Shown: piece by piece, positions 9,451 through 18,482 of the stretch
Position numbering within the stretch: position 1 is the stretch's first letter
Layout: each line of letters starts with the position of its first letter
From: Rhodanobacteraceae bacterium
GTDB lineage: Bacteria; Pseudomonadota; Gammaproteobacteria; Xanthomonadales; Ahniellaceae
Direction: 5' to 3'
DNA: 64,000 nucleotides
Assembly: GCA_016708465.1 (NCBI GenBank)
Contig: JADJFT010000008.1
Span: 62,001 to 126,000, forward strand
Translations under genes and position numbers: made by a program
Notes under the pieces: generated by a model
The model's database searches: none
What the model was told of the DNA's origin: nothing
The model's input: the letters and a program-made list of their open reading frames with translations, nothing else

Positions 9451-12400
9451 ATGGCCCGTTTCTTCATTGATCGACCGGTATTTGCCTGGGTCATCGCGAT
9501 CATCATCATGCTTGCCGGCGTACTCGCGGTCACCCAGTTGCCGATCTCGCGTTATCCCGATATCGCACCCCCGTCAGTCACCGTGAATGCGACCTATCCC
9601 GGCGCGTCGGCACAGGCGGTCGAGAACTCGGTGACTCAGGTCATCGAACAGGCGATGACCGGTCTCGACGGCCTTCAATACATGGCCTCGACCAGCGATG
9701 CGAGCGGTGCAGTGGCGGTAACGCTGACGTTTGCGAACGGCACCGATCCCGATATCGCGCAAGTTCAGGTACAGAACAAGCTGCAGGTCGCAACCGCGCT
9801 GTTGCCGCAGATCGTGCAACAACAGGGCCTGCGCGTGGACAAAGCGCGCGCTGGCTTTCTGCAAGTAGTCGGCTTCGTTTCCACAGACGGCAGCATGGAT
9901 CGCAACGACATTGCCGACTACGTCTCGTCAAATGTCGTTGACCAGATCAGTCGCGTGCCCGGCGTCGGCAGCGTGCAGGTATTCGGTGGCAAGTATGCGA
10001 TGCGCGTCTGGCTCGATCCGGCCAAGCTCGCGACGTATCGATTGCTACCGAGTGACATCGTCACCGCGATTCGCGCCCAGAATGCCCAAGTCGCAGCCGG
10101 GCAACTCGGCGGCACGCCAGCGATCGATGGTCAGCAGATCAATGCGACGATTACCGCACAGGATCGCTTGCAGACGTCGGAGCAGTTCGGCGCGATCGTC
10201 CTGCGCAGTCATGCCGATGGGTCGGTGCTGCGTCTTGGCGATGTCGCGCGTGTCGAGCTCGGCTCCGAGAACTACACCGTGATCAGCCGCTATAACGGCC
10301 AGCCGGCAACCGGTGTCGCGATCATGCTCGCAGCGGGCGCGAATGCGCTCGCGACCGCCGACGCGGTCGCCGCGAAGATCGATCAAATGCGACCGGCATT
10401 TCCACATGGCCTCAAGACGGTATTGCCGTTCGACACCACGCCGTTCGTGCGCGTATCGATCCATGAGGTACTGAAGACGCTGGTCGAGGCAGTGGTGCTG
10501 GTTTTTCTCGTGATCTATCTGTTCCTGCAAAATTTTCGCGCCACACTGATCCCGACCATTGCGGTGCCAGTGGTATTGCTCGGAACGCTCGCGGTGCTGC
10601 AGGCGCTGGGCTTCTCGATCAACATGCTGACCATGTTCGCGATGGTGTTGGCGATCGGCTTATTGGTCGACGACGCCATCGTTGTTGTCGAGAACGTCGA
10701 GCGTGTGATGAGCGAAGAGGGGCTGTCGCCGTTGGAGGCGACACGCAAATCGATGGACCAGATCACCGGCGCGTTGGTTGGTATTGGCGTGGTACTCGCA
10801 GCCGTATTCGTGCCGATGGCGTTCCTGCAGGGTTCGACCGGCGTGATCTATCGCCAGTTCACCGCGACCATCGTCTCGGCGATGGCCTTGTCGGTGTTGG
10901 TTGCCATCGTGCTAACGCCGGCGCTGTGCGCGACCATGCTGACGCCACTGAAGAAGGGTGAGCACCACGGTGAACACGGTTTCTTCGGTTGGTTCAACCG
11001 CAATTTCGAGCGTGGCAACCGAGGCTATCGAGGCTTGGTCAGCCGTGTGCTCGCACGCAGCGGTCGCTTCCTGCTGCTTTATGTCGTGCTCGTGGTGGTG
11101 ATGGGCGTGGTCTATCTGCGGGTGCCGTCTTCGTTTTTGCCAGACGAAGACCAAGGCATCTTGTTCACGATCGTGCAGACCCCGGTCGGTGCGACCCAGC
11201 AGCGCACCGGCAAGGCAATGAACCAAGTCGAAGACTATTACCAGCAGAACGAAGCCGGCCTGATCGAATCAGTATTCGCGGTGCAAGGTTTCAGTTTTTC
11301 CGGCGGTGGTCAAAACAACGGCATGGCCTTCGTCAAGCTCAAAGACTGGGATCAGCGCAAGGATGCGGCTTCTGGCGTCAAGGCGATGGCTGGGCGGGCG
11401 ATGGCGGCGTTCGGCCAGATCAAGGACGCGATGGTGTTCGCAGTCGCACCGCCACCGGTCACCGAACTCGGCACCACTGGTGGTTTCAATCTCTATCTGA
11501 AGGACAACGCCGGGATTGGCCATCGCGCGCTTGTGGAAGCGCGTGGGCAGTTGCTCGCTTTGGCTGGCAAGAGCCCCTTGTTGACCGGCGTGAGGCCGAA
11601 CGGACAGGAAGACCAGCCACAGTTCAAGCTCGACATCGACACCGAAAAAGCGAGTGCGCTTGGTATCAGCACGGATGCCATCAACAGCACATTGACTGTT
11701 GCGTGGGGTGGCCAGTACGTCGACGACTTCATTGATCGCAATCGCGTGAAGCGCGTCTACGTGCAGTCCGATGCACCGTTTCGCATGGTGCCGGAGGACT
11801 TCAACCGCTGGTATGTACGCAACGCTGGTGGCGACATGGTGCCGTTTTCGGCATTCGCGAGTTGGCGTTGGATGTATGGCTCGCCGCGCCTCGAACGCTA
11901 CAACGGCGTGCCAGCAATCAACATCACCGGCATGCCGGCGCCGGGCGTGAGTTCCGGTGATGCGATGACCGAGATGGAGCGCCTCGCCACCGAGCTACCT
12001 GCCGGCGTCAGCATCGAATGGAGTGGCCAGTCTTACCAGGAGCGCGTCGCGAACGCACAGACGCCGATGTTGTATGCCCTGTCGTTGCTGATCGTATTTT
12101 TATGCCTTGCCGCGCTGTATGAAAGCTGGTCGATTCCGACCTCGGTGCTGATGGTTGTGCCGCTCGGCATTCTCGGCACGGTGTTGTTCACTTGGCTGCG
12201 CGGCCTCGAGCGCGATGTCTACTTTCAGGTCGGCATGCTTACAACGGTGGGCTTGGCCAGCAAGAACGCCGTGTTGATCATCGAGTTTGCAAAGGCCAAC
12301 GTGGAGCGTGGGATGGACTTGGTCGAGGGCACGCTGGCGGCAATTGGTGATCGGCTGCGGCCGATCCTGATGACGTCGATCGCGTTCGGCTTCGGCGTGT

Positions 12401-12576
12401 TGCCGCTGGCGATTGCGACCGGGGCCGGCTCAGGTGCGCAACGAGCCATCGGTACCGGTGTGATCGGCGGCATGTTGTTCGGCACATTCCTCGGTATTTT
12501 CTTTATTCCATTGTTCTTTGTCAGCGTGCGCCGACGCTTCGGTCGTGATCCGCGCTCTGAACAGGCGGCGTCATGA
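9451..12576 (+). CDS. RND efflux transporter, HAE1 family (AcrB/MexB type)
   Basis: Inner-membrane proton-driven drug exporter of about 1041 residues. The start ATG at 9451 gives MARFFIDRPVFAWVIAIIIM, the canonical HAE1 N-terminus. Transmembrane helix 4 carries the proton-relay aspartates (AIGLLVDDAIVVVENVERVM). The two halves repeat the fold: a second TM bundle starts near YALSLLIVFLCLAALYESWS, with GLASKNAVLIIEFA, and the protein ends in the usual Arg-rich tail. Two large periplasmic porter/docking loops are present. It pairs with the upstream adaptor and overlaps the downstream tetR by four bases. Substrates cannot be inferred from sequence alone. Confidence 0.96.
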   Translation: MARFFIDRPVFAWVIAIIIMLAGVLAVTQLPISRYPDIAPPSVTVNATYPGASAQAVENSVTQVIEQAMTGLDGLQYMASTSDASGAVAVTLTFANGTDPDIAQVQVQNKLQVATALLPQIVQQQGLRVDKARAGFLQVVGFVSTDGSMDRNDIADYVSSNVVDQISRVPGVGSVQVFGGKYAMRVWLDPAKLATYRLLPSDIVTAIRAQNAQVAAGQLGGTPAIDGQQINATITAQDRLQTSEQFGAIVLRSHADGSVLRLGDVARVELGSENYTVISRYNGQPATGVAIMLAAGANALATADAVAAKIDQMRPAFPHGLKTVLPFDTTPFVRVSIHEVLKTLVEAVVLVFLVIYLFLQNFRATLIPTIAVPVVLLGTLAVLQALGFSINMLTMFAMVLAIGLLVDDAIVVVENVERVMSEEGLSPLEATRKSMDQITGALVGIGVVLAAVFVPMAFLQGSTGVIYRQFTATIVSAMALSVLVAIVLTPALCATMLTPLKKGEHHGEHGFFGWFNRNFERGNRGYRGLVSRVLARSGRFLLLYVVLVVVMGVVYLRVPSSFLPDEDQGILFTIVQTPVGATQQRTGKAMNQVEDYYQQNEAGLIESVFAVQGFSFSGGGQNNGMAFVKLKDWDQRKDAASGVKAMAGRAMAAFGQIKDAMVFAVAPPPVTELGTTGGFNLYLKDNAGIGHRALVEARGQLLALAGKSPLLTGVRPNGQEDQPQFKLDIDTEKASALGISTDAINSTLTVAWGGQYVDDFIDRNRVKRVYVQSDAPFRMVPEDFNRWYVRNAGGDMVPFSAFASWRWMYGSPRLERYNGVPAINITGMPAPGVSSGDAMTEMERLATELPAGVSIEWSGQSYQERVANAQTPMLYALSLLIVFLCLAALYESWSIPTSVLMVVPLGILGTVLFTWLRGLERDVYFQVGMLTTVGLASKNAVLIIEFAKANVERGMDLVEGTLAAIGDRLRPILMTSIAFGFGVLPLAIATGAGSGAQRAIGTGVIGGMLFGTFLGIFFIPLFFVSVRRRFGRDPRSEQAAS

Positions 12577-13169
12577 ATGCCGACGCTGTGATCGATCGGG
12601 CAACGGCACAACGCGATCGTATTCTCTGTGCAGCGCGGCGATGCTTCATCGATCACGGGTTTCACGCCGCAAGCATGGCCAGCATCGCCGAAGTGGCGGA
12701 CATGAGTGCAGGTTTGATCTACCGCTACTTCGACAGCAAGAATGCCATTATTCTGGCGATCATCGAACGGCAGTTGGCCGACAAGCGAGCCGACATCGCG
12801 GAGCTGCAACCAGGCACGGATTTCGCACAGGGCGTGCGTGATCTGGTCGCGAGGTGGCGCAGTGGCGACGTGCGCACAATGAATCCGACACTGCTTCTTG
12901 AAATGAGCGCCCTCGCGTCGCGTGATCCGCAGATCGCAGCGGCGCTGTGCGAGGCGGACCGAGTCACGCGCTCCGACTTCGCGACGTGGCTGGTGCAACG
13001 CGCAGCATCCAGTGGTGTGAAGATCGATGCCGATGCCGCGCAAACCCGTGCGTTCGCACTGCAATGCCTGATCGAGGGGTTGGCGGTGCGCATCGTGCGT
13101 GAGCCCGGAATGTCGGACCACATGCTCGCCGACATGTTGGCGATGAACCTGCCAGTCGTGATTGGCTGA
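12573..13169 (+). CDS. TetR/AcrR-family transcriptional regulator of the efflux operon
   Basis: Encodes a 198-residue repressor. The N-terminal helix-turn-helix is seen at about residues 12-58 (ILCAARRCFIDHGFHAASMA, then ADMSAGLIYRYFDSKNAII). The C-terminal ligand-binding half is variable. Its ATG overlaps the pump stop codon (ATGA), so it is translated with the pump. Being the last gene of an operon that begins with a perfect palindrome suggests feedback repression relieved by pump substrates. Which ligand is unknown. Confidence 0.92.
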   Translation: MNADAVIDRATAQRDRILCAARRCFIDHGFHAASMASIAEVADMSAGLIYRYFDSKNAIILAIIERQLADKRADIAELQPGTDFAQGVRDLVARWRSGDVRTMNPTLLLEMSALASRDPQIAAALCEADRVTRSDFATWLVQRAASSGVKIDADAAQTRAFALQCLIEGLAVRIVREPGMSDHMLADMLAMNLPVVIG

Positions 13170-13185
13170 GCCTGATCCGCAAATG

Positions 13186-13214
13186 ACAACGGCCCGCATT
13201 GCGCGGGCCGTTGT
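13186..13214. terminator. Hairpin between convergent genes
   Basis: Perfect 12-bp stem (ACAACGGCCCGC with GCGGGCCGTTGT) around a 5-base loop, 17 bases after tetR and 22 bases after the end of the minus-strand M35 protease gene. There is no long T run, but it is well placed to end transcription in both directions. Confidence 0.65.
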
Positions 13215-13235
13215 GACTGACGTATCGCCGATCGA

Positions 13236-14329
13236 TCAGTTCTGCGCTGGCGTGTTTTCCGAGAAGTACTCGTGATTGTCGGCGTTCTTGACCGCACTTG
13301 CCGGATTGCTGATCGCGAGGTTTTTCGCGCCGGTCTTGCCGTAGACGATATCGTCGGTGTTGCCGAACACATCAAAGTGGCTGAGTTCGTGGCTCATCGT
13401 GCCGGCACGCGAATCGGTGCCGGTGTTCGGTGCCGACCAGAAGGCATTGCACAGGTAAACGCGATAGGGCTGCGTCGGATAGACGTAGGCATAGGCGCTG
13501 GAGGTGCAGCCGCAGTTAAAGGTGAGCTTGGTGTTCGACAGCGCGTACTCGATGCGGTCGTAGTGACCCTTGGCCGAACTGAAACGCGAACTACGGCCGC
13601 GCCGAACCAGGTCTTGTAGCGCGTTGTGACTGTCGAATAGGTCTTGCTCGAGAAATAGTTGTCTGAGTTGACGCCGTAGCTACGCGCCGATGTCAACGCG
13701 GTCTTGATTGAGGTCTGGCGGCTGGTCGAGCAACTTTCGAAAGCTGGTGTCGGGTTCAGTGCTTTCATCCCGATCGGGAAGACTTCTTCGTAGTTATTCG
13801 GGGTGCCGGAGCCGTCGACCCAACGCAGGATCGGGAAGGACTCGATGCGCTTGGACTGGACGTCGTGGTGACTGCCACGGTCATGTGTGTCATCGGACTG
13901 CGCTAGATCGATCGCGTACTTCATCTGGTACTGGCCAGTGGCCGAGAAGTCATAAGCTTCGGAAAGATCGATCTCGACTGACTTGGCTTCTCCCGGTTGT
14001 AGCGTCATCCAGTCGTCTTTTGTTGGGGCGCCACGCTTGATCCAGCGGCCGTTGTAGTCGGCATCCATCCCGCCGACATTGACGTCGAACAAGTCGTGCT
14101 CGATACCGAAGAACGGCGTCTGCCACTTCAAGACGCTGGCGGATTCATTGCTTTCGTTGCGCATCGTGAAGGTAACCGCAGAACCGATGTCCTGCCGTGC
14201 CTTGTCCATCGACGGTGCCATAACGACACTCAAACCTGCTGCCTGTGCCGATGTCGCCACGAGCGCGGTCGCGATTGACAACACGAGCGTCCCAAGACTG
14301 CGAACAGTGGCCGAATTGCGCTGAATCAT
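13236..14329 (-). CDS. Secreted M35-type (deuterolysin-like) zinc metalloprotease, frameshifted as read
   Basis: Exported protease of about 364 residues. The ATG at 14329 has a GGGGAGAG ribosome-binding site and opens a signal peptide (MIQRNSATVRSLGTLVLSIA to AQA). The N-terminal half is a beta-sandwich prodomain. The C-terminal half is the peptidase: HELSH (13377-13391) followed by NTDDIVYG, matching the HExxH plus GTxDxxYG pattern of aspzincins. The frame breaks near 13575-13590, just after YKTWFG. Upstream and downstream halves are otherwise uninterrupted, so a 1-base error is likely. It is divergent from the zinc operon. Role: extracellular protein breakdown, perhaps preferring Lys or basic sites as in known M35 enzymes (inference). 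Confidence 0.85.
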
Positions 14330-14503
14330 GTGCTCTCCCCAGAGTTTTGAATGCATGCGTGGATGTTGCCGCAACCGACAACCCGCCGAAATTAGCGATC
14401 TGGATCACACTTTTGCAACGAGTTTCGATTGCGCGTTGCAGCATGTCGCAACCGTGATTGGCAGCGCTGTCGTAGCCGCCGTAGCGACGTTGCGGACCGC
14501 AAT

Positions 14504-14526
14504 CAAGTGTGACACTATAACATTTC
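14504..14526 (+). promoter_or_regulatory. Zur-like box upstream of the zinc uptake operon
   Basis: A 23-base site with half-sites CAAGTGTGACA and TATAACATTTC around a central C. The right half is identical to the half-site of the gammaproteobacterial Zur consensus (TATAACATTTC), and the left half matches its inverse at 7 of 11 positions. It lies about 60 bases before the first gene of the operon. Recognition is by pattern only. Confidence 0.6.
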
Positions 14527-14586
14527 AATTCTTGTGTGGCAGATCCAAAACTATTTGCAACCCATTGTTTATATGGATTATTATTC

Positions 14587-15888
14587 ATGATTCGACGTTT
14601 GAGCATTGCGATGTATACCTTGATGCTGGCTTCGTTAGCAGCGTCCGCTGATACGCCGTCCATCGAGGGTATCGATGCGCTGGAAGCGCGTCTCCGGACG
14701 CTCGAAGCCAGCAGCCTGGCGCTGCAGGAACAAACGGCCGCGACGCTTGCAGCGCTGGCTCAGGCACGCGAACAAATCGTGGCATTGCAAGCGGTGGTTC
14801 CAAGCGCCGCTGTGGCTTCCAGCGCCAGCGCGTTCAATCCGGCGATCAGCATCGTTCTCAATGGTGGCTACGCGCATCATTCGCTCGATTCGGCGGATTA
14901 CGCACTGGCCGGGTTCGCGCTGGCGGGCGAGGGCGGGCCGGGCGCGCAGGGTCTGTCGCTGGGCGAGAGCGAGATTTCCTTCGCCGCGAACATCGACGAG
15001 AAGTTCTACGGCCAGGTCACGCTCGCCATCGAAAGCGAGGAGGGTGAAGATGGCGTCGGTGTCGAAGAAGCCTACGTTGAAACCACCGCATTGCCGGACG
15101 GATTGACTGCGCGCGCCGGGCGGTTTTTTTCGAACATCGGATATCTCAATACGCATCATGCGCACACCGACGCATTCTCGAACCGGCCGTTGGTCTATCA
15201 GGCATTGCTCGGGAACCAGTATGCCGACGATGGCGTGCAATTGCGTTGGATTGCGCCCACTGACACCTACCTCGAATTGGGTGGCGAATTGATGCGTGGT
15301 CAGTCGTTCCCGAGTGGCGGTGCGGCCAACGCCGGTACTGGCGTGCGCACGCTGTTCGCGCATGCCGGTGGCGATGTCGGCGTCGAACACTCCTGGCTAG
15401 CCGGCCTGTCAGTAGTCGATGCGAGCACGCAGGCCGGCGACGACGGCTTCAATGGCGACAACCGCCTTTATCTAGCCGACCTCACCTGGAAATGGGCTCC
15501 GAATGGGAACACTCGCGACGGCGGTGTGACGTTGCGTAGCGAATATCTGCGCGACCAGCGCGATGGGCGCTACATCGATCCTGAGCAAGGTATCGACACG
15601 GTCTGGGAAGGAAGCCGGAGGGGCGCGTATCTCGAAGGCGTTTGGCGCATCAACCGGCAGTGGGACGCCGGCTACCGATATGACCGTCTTTGGGCCGATG
15701 ACGACGGTCCGTACGCTAGTGATGTCGATCCGGTACGCCACAACTTGATGCTGACCTGGCGCAACAGCGAATTCAGCCTGATCCGCCTGCAATACAGCCA
15801 TGACGTGCCTGCGCCTGATCTGCGTGATAACGCCATTTCATTGCAATACCAGACTGCTCTGGGCGCGCATGGTGCGCATAAATTCTGA
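14587..15888 (+). CDS. Outer-membrane beta-barrel protein of the zinc operon
   Basis: Encodes a 433-residue exported protein. A signal peptide (MIRRLSIAMYTLMLASLAAS) is followed by a coiled coil (about residues 30-70, LEARLRTLEASSLALQEQTA) and then a long stretch of alternating strands ending in Phe, as outer-membrane barrels do. It resembles the putative zinc-regulated outer-membrane proteins found beside ZnuA-like genes in Xanthomonadales and other gammaproteobacteria. The binding-protein gene follows after 8 bases. Likely role: passage of metal or a metal complex across the outer membrane, inferred from context and from the Zur-like box in front. Confidence 0.75.
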   Translation: MIRRLSIAMYTLMLASLAASADTPSIEGIDALEARLRTLEASSLALQEQTAATLAALAQAREQIVALQAVVPSAAVASSASAFNPAISIVLNGGYAHHSLDSADYALAGFALAGEGGPGAQGLSLGESEISFAANIDEKFYGQVTLAIESEEGEDGVGVEEAYVETTALPDGLTARAGRFFSNIGYLNTHHAHTDAFSNRPLVYQALLGNQYADDGVQLRWIAPTDTYLELGGELMRGQSFPSGGAANAGTGVRTLFAHAGGDVGVEHSWLAGLSVVDASTQAGDDGFNGDNRLYLADLTWKWAPNGNTRDGGVTLRSEYLRDQRDGRYIDPEQGIDTVWEGSRRGAYLEGVWRINRQWDAGYRYDRLWADDDGPYASDVDPVRHNLMLTWRNSEFSLIRLQYSHDVPAPDLRDNAISLQYQTALGAHGAHKF

Positions 15889-15896
15889 GGTTCGTG

Positions 15897-16796
15897 ATGC
15901 CTATCCGCTCGCTGCTGTTGTTGTGCTTGACCGCTACGCTTTCGCTACCGGCGTCGGCCAAGATTCGTGTGTTCGTGTGCGAACCCGAATGGGGTGCCTT
16001 GGTCACCGAGTTGGCCGGCGATTCCGTTGACCTGGACGTCGCGACATCGGCTCTGCAAGACGTGCATCAGATCGAAGCCAAGCCGAGCCTGATCGCGAAA
16101 CTTCGCCGTGCGGATTTGCTCGTGTGCAGCGGTGGCGGGCTCGAAGCGGGCTGGTTACCGCAACTGATCCGGCAGGCCGGCAATGCCAAGGTCGCGTCGG
16201 GCAATGGCGCGTTCATGGCAGTCGCGCAGGTGAATACGCTGGAGCGACCGAGCCAACTAGATCGTGCTGCCGGCGATCTGCATCCCGAGGGTAATCCGCA
16301 CATCCAGATGGATCCGCATCGCGTGTTGCAAGTCGCCACGGCACTGACGACACGGTTGCAGCAGGTCGATGCCGCGAACGCTGCGGTCTACACCCAGCGG
16401 CTCGCCGATTTCAGTTCGCGCTGGAGCGCCGCAATTTTGCGCTGGCAGGATCGTGCTGCACCGCTGCGTGGACGAAATATCGTGGTGCATCACAAGAGCT
16501 GGGTGTATCTCGAAGAATGGCTGGGATTAAAAGAAATCGGCGCGCTCGAAGCAAAGCCTGGCGTACCGCCGACCAGCGCCCATCTGTCGGGTTTGGTGGC
16601 GACCACGCAGAGCAGCGATACGCTGGTGATCGTGCGTGCCGCATATCAAGACGCGAAGGCGAGCCGTTGGTTGTCCGAGCGCACAGCGGTTCCGGCGGTG
16701 AGCCTGCCGCTGACGGTCGGTGGCGATGAGCGCGCGACCGATCTGTTCGGCTTGTTCGATTCGACCATCGATCTGTTGCTCGGAGCGATCAAGTGA
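15897..16796 (+). CDS. Metal ABC transporter substrate-binding protein (ZnuA-like)
   Basis: Encodes a 299-residue periplasmic cluster A-I binding protein with signal peptide (MPIRSLLLLCLTATLSLPASA). Expected histidine ligands appear in VHQIEAKPS (about residue 60), NPHIQMDPH (about 140) and VHHKSWVYLEEW (about 200), with a C-terminal acidic GGDERATDLF. It lacks the His-rich loop seen in many ZnuA proteins. The ATG at 15897 is preferred to the GTG one codon upstream. Its stop overlaps the start of the permease gene. Together with the Zur-like box this points to zinc as substrate. Confidence 0.88.
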   Translation: MPIRSLLLLCLTATLSLPASAKIRVFVCEPEWGALVTELAGDSVDLDVATSALQDVHQIEAKPSLIAKLRRADLLVCSGGGLEAGWLPQLIRQAGNAKVASGNGAFMAVAQVNTLERPSQLDRAAGDLHPEGNPHIQMDPHRVLQVATALTTRLQQVDAANAAVYTQRLADFSSRWSAAILRWQDRAAPLRGRNIVVHHKSWVYLEEWLGLKEIGALEAKPGVPPTSAHLSGLVATTQSSDTLVIVRAAYQDAKASRWLSERTAVPAVSLPLTVGGDERATDLFGLFDSTIDLLLGAIK

Positions 16797-17588
16797 GCTT
16801 GTCGCTCGAAGGCCTCGATCCCAGCATTCTCGGTCCGGCGGCATTGGCCGGTTTGATCGTGCTGTCGACCCATGCCGCTCGGCCAGCGTGTGTTGGCGCG
16901 CGGCATCATCTTTATCGATCTCGCCATTGCGCAAATCGCGGCACTTGGCGTGATCCTGGCGCAGTTCCTCGGCATCGATGAGCAGAGTGCGATGGTGCAG
17001 GTCGCTGCTGCTGCAGCAGCCTTGTCGGGTGCGGCCTTGTTGAACTGGACCGACCGGCGCTGGCCGGACTACCAAGAACCATTGATCGGTACGCTATTTG
17101 TGTTGGCCGCAACCGGGGGGCTGCTGCTGCTCGCGAATAATCCACAGGGTGGTGAGCATCTGAAGGACCTGCTGGTTGGACAAATTCTGTGGGTCAGCTA
17201 CGCACAATTGCTGCCGGTTGCGGTGTTGTCGATGATCATGATCGGCGTGTTGTGGTGGCAACGCGAGCGCATGGCCGGCTGGATGTTTTACGGGTTATTC
17301 GCGCTTGCGGTCATGGCCTCGGTGCAACTGGTCGGGGTGTACTTGGTGTTCGCGAGCTTGATCGTGCCGGCACTGGCGACGGTCGGTATGACCGGACGTG
17401 CGCGCTTGGTCGCGGGATATCTGATCGGTGCGCTCGGCTACGCCAGTGGGCTCGCATTGTCGGCGGTGTTCGACCTGCCGAGCGGTGCCTTGATTGTGTG
17501 GACGCTGTGCGCGGCCGCAGTGCTGGCGCAATGTGTGCCGCACATCCGCCGCTCGCATCCGGCACAGCACCAAAAGCCCTCGTTCTAA
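16793..17588 (+). CDS. Metal ABC transporter permease (ABC-3 / ZnuB-like), frameshifted as read
   Basis: Inner-membrane permease of about 265 residues. It starts with GTG at 16793, overlapping the binding-protein stop. The first 27 codons (SLSLEGLDPSILGPAALAGL) are in one frame; the rest (PLGQRVLARGIIFIDLAIAQ onward) resumes in another, so there is a break near 16872-16878. GIIFIDLAIAQIAALG is the conserved ABC-3 signature. Seven or eight hydrophobic helices follow. The region after it has no ATPase gene (ZnuC), so the ATP-binding subunit must come from elsewhere. The frameshift is probably an error, since both halves are well preserved. Confidence 0.85.
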
Positions 17589-17601
17589 TCCCGTCCGGGG
17601 T

Positions 17602-18453
17602 TTAGACGATCTCGATGTGATCCATGCCGTGATAACGGTTCACTGCCATCACCGCTTCGTGTACCAGTGGGGTCAGTGTCGGCGAGAACAGTTGTGCACG
17701 ATCGATCTGTTCCATCCAACCGAAGATGCAGTGGCGTAGGTGTTCCGCAGTGCGCGCGTTCGCGAGCGCATCGATCAGCAGCTTGCGGAACTCGCTGCTG
17801 GTCGGCACCGAACCGAGCGCGTCGAACAACGCAGCGAATGCAGTGAATAGTTCGCGCGCATCTAGTCCAAGTCCGAACTCGTCCGGGCGATAGTCGAAAC
17901 GACCGCCCGAGGCATCCGCCCAAATACGGTAGCTGCAGTGAGCCAGCGGGTGATAAAGAACGCTTTCGCTGATCAGCACCAGCAGCAGTTGTTTTGCATT
18001 CGCCTTGACGCTACCGGCAGACGTGCTCCACAGACGGGTCTGGATGAACTGGAACAGGCGCGTCTGGTCGTGGAAATCGGCTAATTGCAGTTGATCGACG
18101 ATCAGTACGACACGTTCGCCTTCACTGAACGCACAGGCTTCGGTGATCGCACGTTCGAACGCGGTCGGCGGCAGTTCCTGCGGGCCATCACCGGTGGTGC
18201 CATCTTCGCTGCTGGTGATGATGATCGGCGCGGCGGCTGGTTCGGGCTGCGCGAAGTCGTGGTAGAGGATGCGTGGAAAATCGAGCGCTTGCGCCAGTGC
18301 ATTCGCGAGTGCGGTCTTGCGCCGGCCCGATTCGCCGGCGATGTGCAAGGTACGCAGATGTGCGATTTCGGCGCGCATCAAACAATCGATCTGAAACGTG
18401 TAGTCGTCGTTCGATTCGAAACCGAACTCGGCAAGGCGGCGGCGCAGGCTCAT
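17602..18453 (-). CDS. Predicted P-loop ATPase of unknown function
   Basis: A 283-residue cytoplasmic protein I do not recognise by name. A Walker A-like segment (GESGRRKTALANAL, about residues 40-53) has Arg where the last Gly before Lys is expected. A Walker B-like strand (VVLIVDQLQLAD) follows near residue 117. There is no membrane segment. It ends 14 bases from the zinc permease gene on the other strand and starts 29 bases after the stop of the aminotransferase gene, so the two are probably co-transcribed. Length and order suggest a small AAA/DnaC-like ATPase. The altered P-loop may be real or a base error. Confidence 0.6.
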   Translation of the reverse strand: MSLRRRLAEFGFESNDDYTFQIDCLMRAEIAHLRTLHIAGESGRRKTALANALAQALDFPRILYHDFAQPEPAAAPIIITSSEDGTTGDGPQELPPTAFERAITEACAFSEGERVVLIVDQLQLADFHDQTRLFQFIQTRLWSTSAGSVKANAKQLLLVLISESVLYHPLAHCSYRIWADASGGRFDYRPDEFGLGLDARELFTAFAALFDALGSVPTSSEFRKLLIDALANARTAEHLRHCIFGWMEQIDRAQLFSPTLTPLVHEAVMAVNRYHGMDHIEIV

Positions 18454-18482
18454 CGGTTCAAGGCTCCTGCAAAACCATATCC

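Noticed and set aside
12225..13199. A 324-codon minus-strand open frame across the pump and tetR genes
   Set aside because: It spans two real plus-strand genes, and its sequence has no domain signature.
14490..14521. A sigma-70 promoter overlapping the Zur-like box
   Set aside because: TATAAC could be a -10, but the only -35-like hexamer is 20 bases away; spacing is too poor to call.
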